From Bacteroidaceae bacterium (GTDB taxonomy: Bacteria; Bacteroidota; Bacteroidia; Bacteroidales; Bacteroidaceae), in the NCBI GenBank assembly GCA_030843315.1, contig JAUUPT010000055.1, positions 1-24,810 on the forward strand: a stretch of 24,810 nt of DNA, written 5' to 3'. Below, piece after piece: positions 24,072 through 24,810 of this stretch (positions within the stretch are counted from its first letter, which is position 1; every line of letters starts with the position of its first letter). The notes beneath the pieces are model-generated. The model searched no databases. It worked only from the letters and a program-made list of their open reading frames with translations, and was not told the DNA's origin. The position numbers and the translations under genes were made by a program.

Positions 24072-24692
24072 ATGAGAACGTTGAAGATATTAGGCCTATT
24101 GGCCTTCATGATAATGAACTTTTCGTCCTGCCGCTACACGGATGAACCCAAATTTATTATTTATAATTTGGGCTTCAGTTTTCAGGACGCTTCCGGCAAT
24201 GATTTAGTAAAAGGAATTGGGCTGGAGGAGTGGTCTGGTATGTCAATGGAAAATGCTTTGTGGGGTTCTGTAGACCCCGACTTGTATGTATTGGATATTA
24301 TCGTTTCTGAACCATGTGATAATTGGGATAATGAAATTTACAATTCTCAGGTTGGTTACAAGCCTGATGTTTATCGTCCCAAATTAGCAATGGAAAGAAA
24401 TTATAATAGCAATTGCTATTTGACGAATCGTTTTGGTCTCCAAGTAGGCGATTGCCCGGAAGAGAAAAGACTCACTTACAAGTTGAAAAGCCCTTATGTA
24501 TTTGGTGATGATGCGATACATGAATTTGTTACCTACTGGGATATTCCTAAGATTAAAAAGACACCAGGTACTGAGAATTATGCCAAATGTTATCGCATAG
24601 AGTTTGAGGGTAATGAGATAATTCCCCAATCCCCTAAGGATAAAAGCAAGAACTATGTAGCTACTATCATGTTGGATAGCTTGCCAAAGTAA
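24072..24692 (+). CDS. Unrecognised lipoprotein
   Basis: This 206-residue protein has a signal peptide and lipobox MNFSSC (Cys20), so it is predicted to be lipid-anchored. I do not recognise the family. The mature part is acidic and aromatic-rich, with four cysteines after the anchor (PCDNWDN, NCYLTN, GDCPEE and AKCYRIE), which could form two disulfides. Base composition is visibly more AT-rich than in most of the window, and A/T-ending codons are more frequent, as often seen in accessory genes. It is 67 bp after the DUF1080 gene with no promoter box seen, and it ends at a strong terminator next to a tRNA gene. Confidence 0.78.
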   Translation: MRTLKILGLLAFMIMNFSSCRYTDEPKFIIYNLGFSFQDASGNDLVKGIGLEEWSGMSMENALWGSVDPDLYVLDIIVSEPCDNWDNEIYNSQVGYKPDVYRPKLAMERNYNSNCYLTNRFGLQVGDCPEEKRLTYKLKSPYVFGDDAIHEFVTYWDIPKIKKTPGTENYAKCYRIEFEGNEIIPQSPKDKSKNYVATIMLDSLPK

Positions 24693-24707
24693 GCTCTACA
24701 AAAGAAT

Positions 24708-24755
24708 AAGGCATTAATAATCAGTGTATAATCTGATAATTAATGCCTTTTCTTT
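24708..24755 (+). terminator. Rho-independent terminator after the lipoprotein gene
   Basis: A 17-bp stem with one mismatch pairs 24708-24724 (AAGGCATTAATAATCAG) with 24733-24749 (CTGATAATTAATGCCTT) around an 8-nt loop. It is followed by TTCTTT. It ends just before the tRNA gene on the opposite strand and could also stop the tRNA transcript. Confidence 0.85.
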
Positions 24756-24756
24756 G

Positions 24757-24810
24757 TCGGGGTAGCGGGATTCGAACCCACGACCCCCTGCTCCCAAAGC
24801 AGGTGCGCTA
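24757..24810 (-). tRNA. tRNA-Pro(TGG), 3' part (truncated by window end)
   Basis: The minus strand shows the D-stem 3' side, then the anticodon arm CCTGC-TTTGGGA-GCAGG (loop 24792-24798, anticodon TGG at 24794-24796). The five-base variable loop GGGTC, the T-arm GTGGG-TTCGAAT-CCCGC and the acceptor strand TACCCCG with discriminator A (24757) follow. G37 next to the anticodon is normal for tRNA-Pro. CCA is not encoded. The 5' half (acceptor strand and D-loop) lies beyond the window. Confidence 0.93.

Noticed and set aside
24757..24810. Attachment-site duplication of the tRNA-Pro 3' end within the window
   Set aside because: No second copy of the T-arm and acceptor sequence was found in the remaining sequence by eye.

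Overview
This 24.8-kb window looks like chromosomal DNA of a gut Bacteroides. The species cannot be fixed from the sequence alone. Evidence for the group: several genes are preceded by the Bacteroidetes -7 promoter box (TAnnTTTG), Shine-Dalgarno sequences are weak or absent, and the gene families and their order (thiSEGCHF with a second thiE-like gene; a Nudix-type regulator with xylB, xylA and xylE) are typical of Bacteroidaceae.

Layout. (1) 1-94, minus: 5' end of an unidentified gene. (2) 286-7361, minus: one thiamin-biosynthesis transcription unit, read thiS-thiE-thiG-thiC-thiH-thiF-thiE2(tenI-like)-thiD. It starts from a promoter at 7332-7361 and a TPP riboswitch at 7249-7319. Two repeat elements interrupt it: a four-unit 22-bp tandem array between thiG and thiC, and a GC-rich inverted repeat between thiC and thiH that also supplies the ThiC C-terminus. 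(3) 7427-8425, minus: fabD with its terminator. (4) 8633-14023, plus: xylose operon made of a catalytically degenerate Nudix sensor/regulator, xylulokinase, xylose isomerase and a XylE-type symporter. An unusual phased inverted array of 8-mers separates xylB from xylA. (5) 14035-15231, minus: exported nucleotide pyrophosphatase/phosphodiesterase. It is divergent from (6) 15540-17072, plus: a GNAT-nitrilase fusion. A second tandem array of about 23-bp units lies between them. (7) 17111-23003, minus: heavy-metal RND efflux operon (His-rich small membrane protein, adaptor, CzcA-like pump, outer-membrane factor). (8) 23126-24692, plus: two lipoproteins, one with a DUF1080 (3-keto-disaccharide hydrolase) domain and one unrecognised. 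(9) 24757-24810, minus: 3' part of tRNA-Pro(TGG), cut by the window end.

How the genes work together. ThiC makes HMP-P and ThiD phosphorylates it. ThiF, ThiS, ThiH and ThiG make the thiazole, and ThiE joins the two halves; TPP feeds back through the riboswitch. XylE imports xylose, XylA isomerises it and XylB phosphorylates it to xylulose 5-phosphate, probably under the Nudix regulator. The four-gene efflux operon spans inner membrane to outer membrane and is probably for divalent metals.

Most of the window is ordinary conserved metabolism. The parts that annotation usually skips are the three structured intergenic repeat arrays (5383-5482, 10941-11088, 15329-15439), the loss of expected catalytic or metal-binding residues in ThiF and in the second ThiE-like protein, and the uncharacterised His-rich protein leading the metal-efflux operon.
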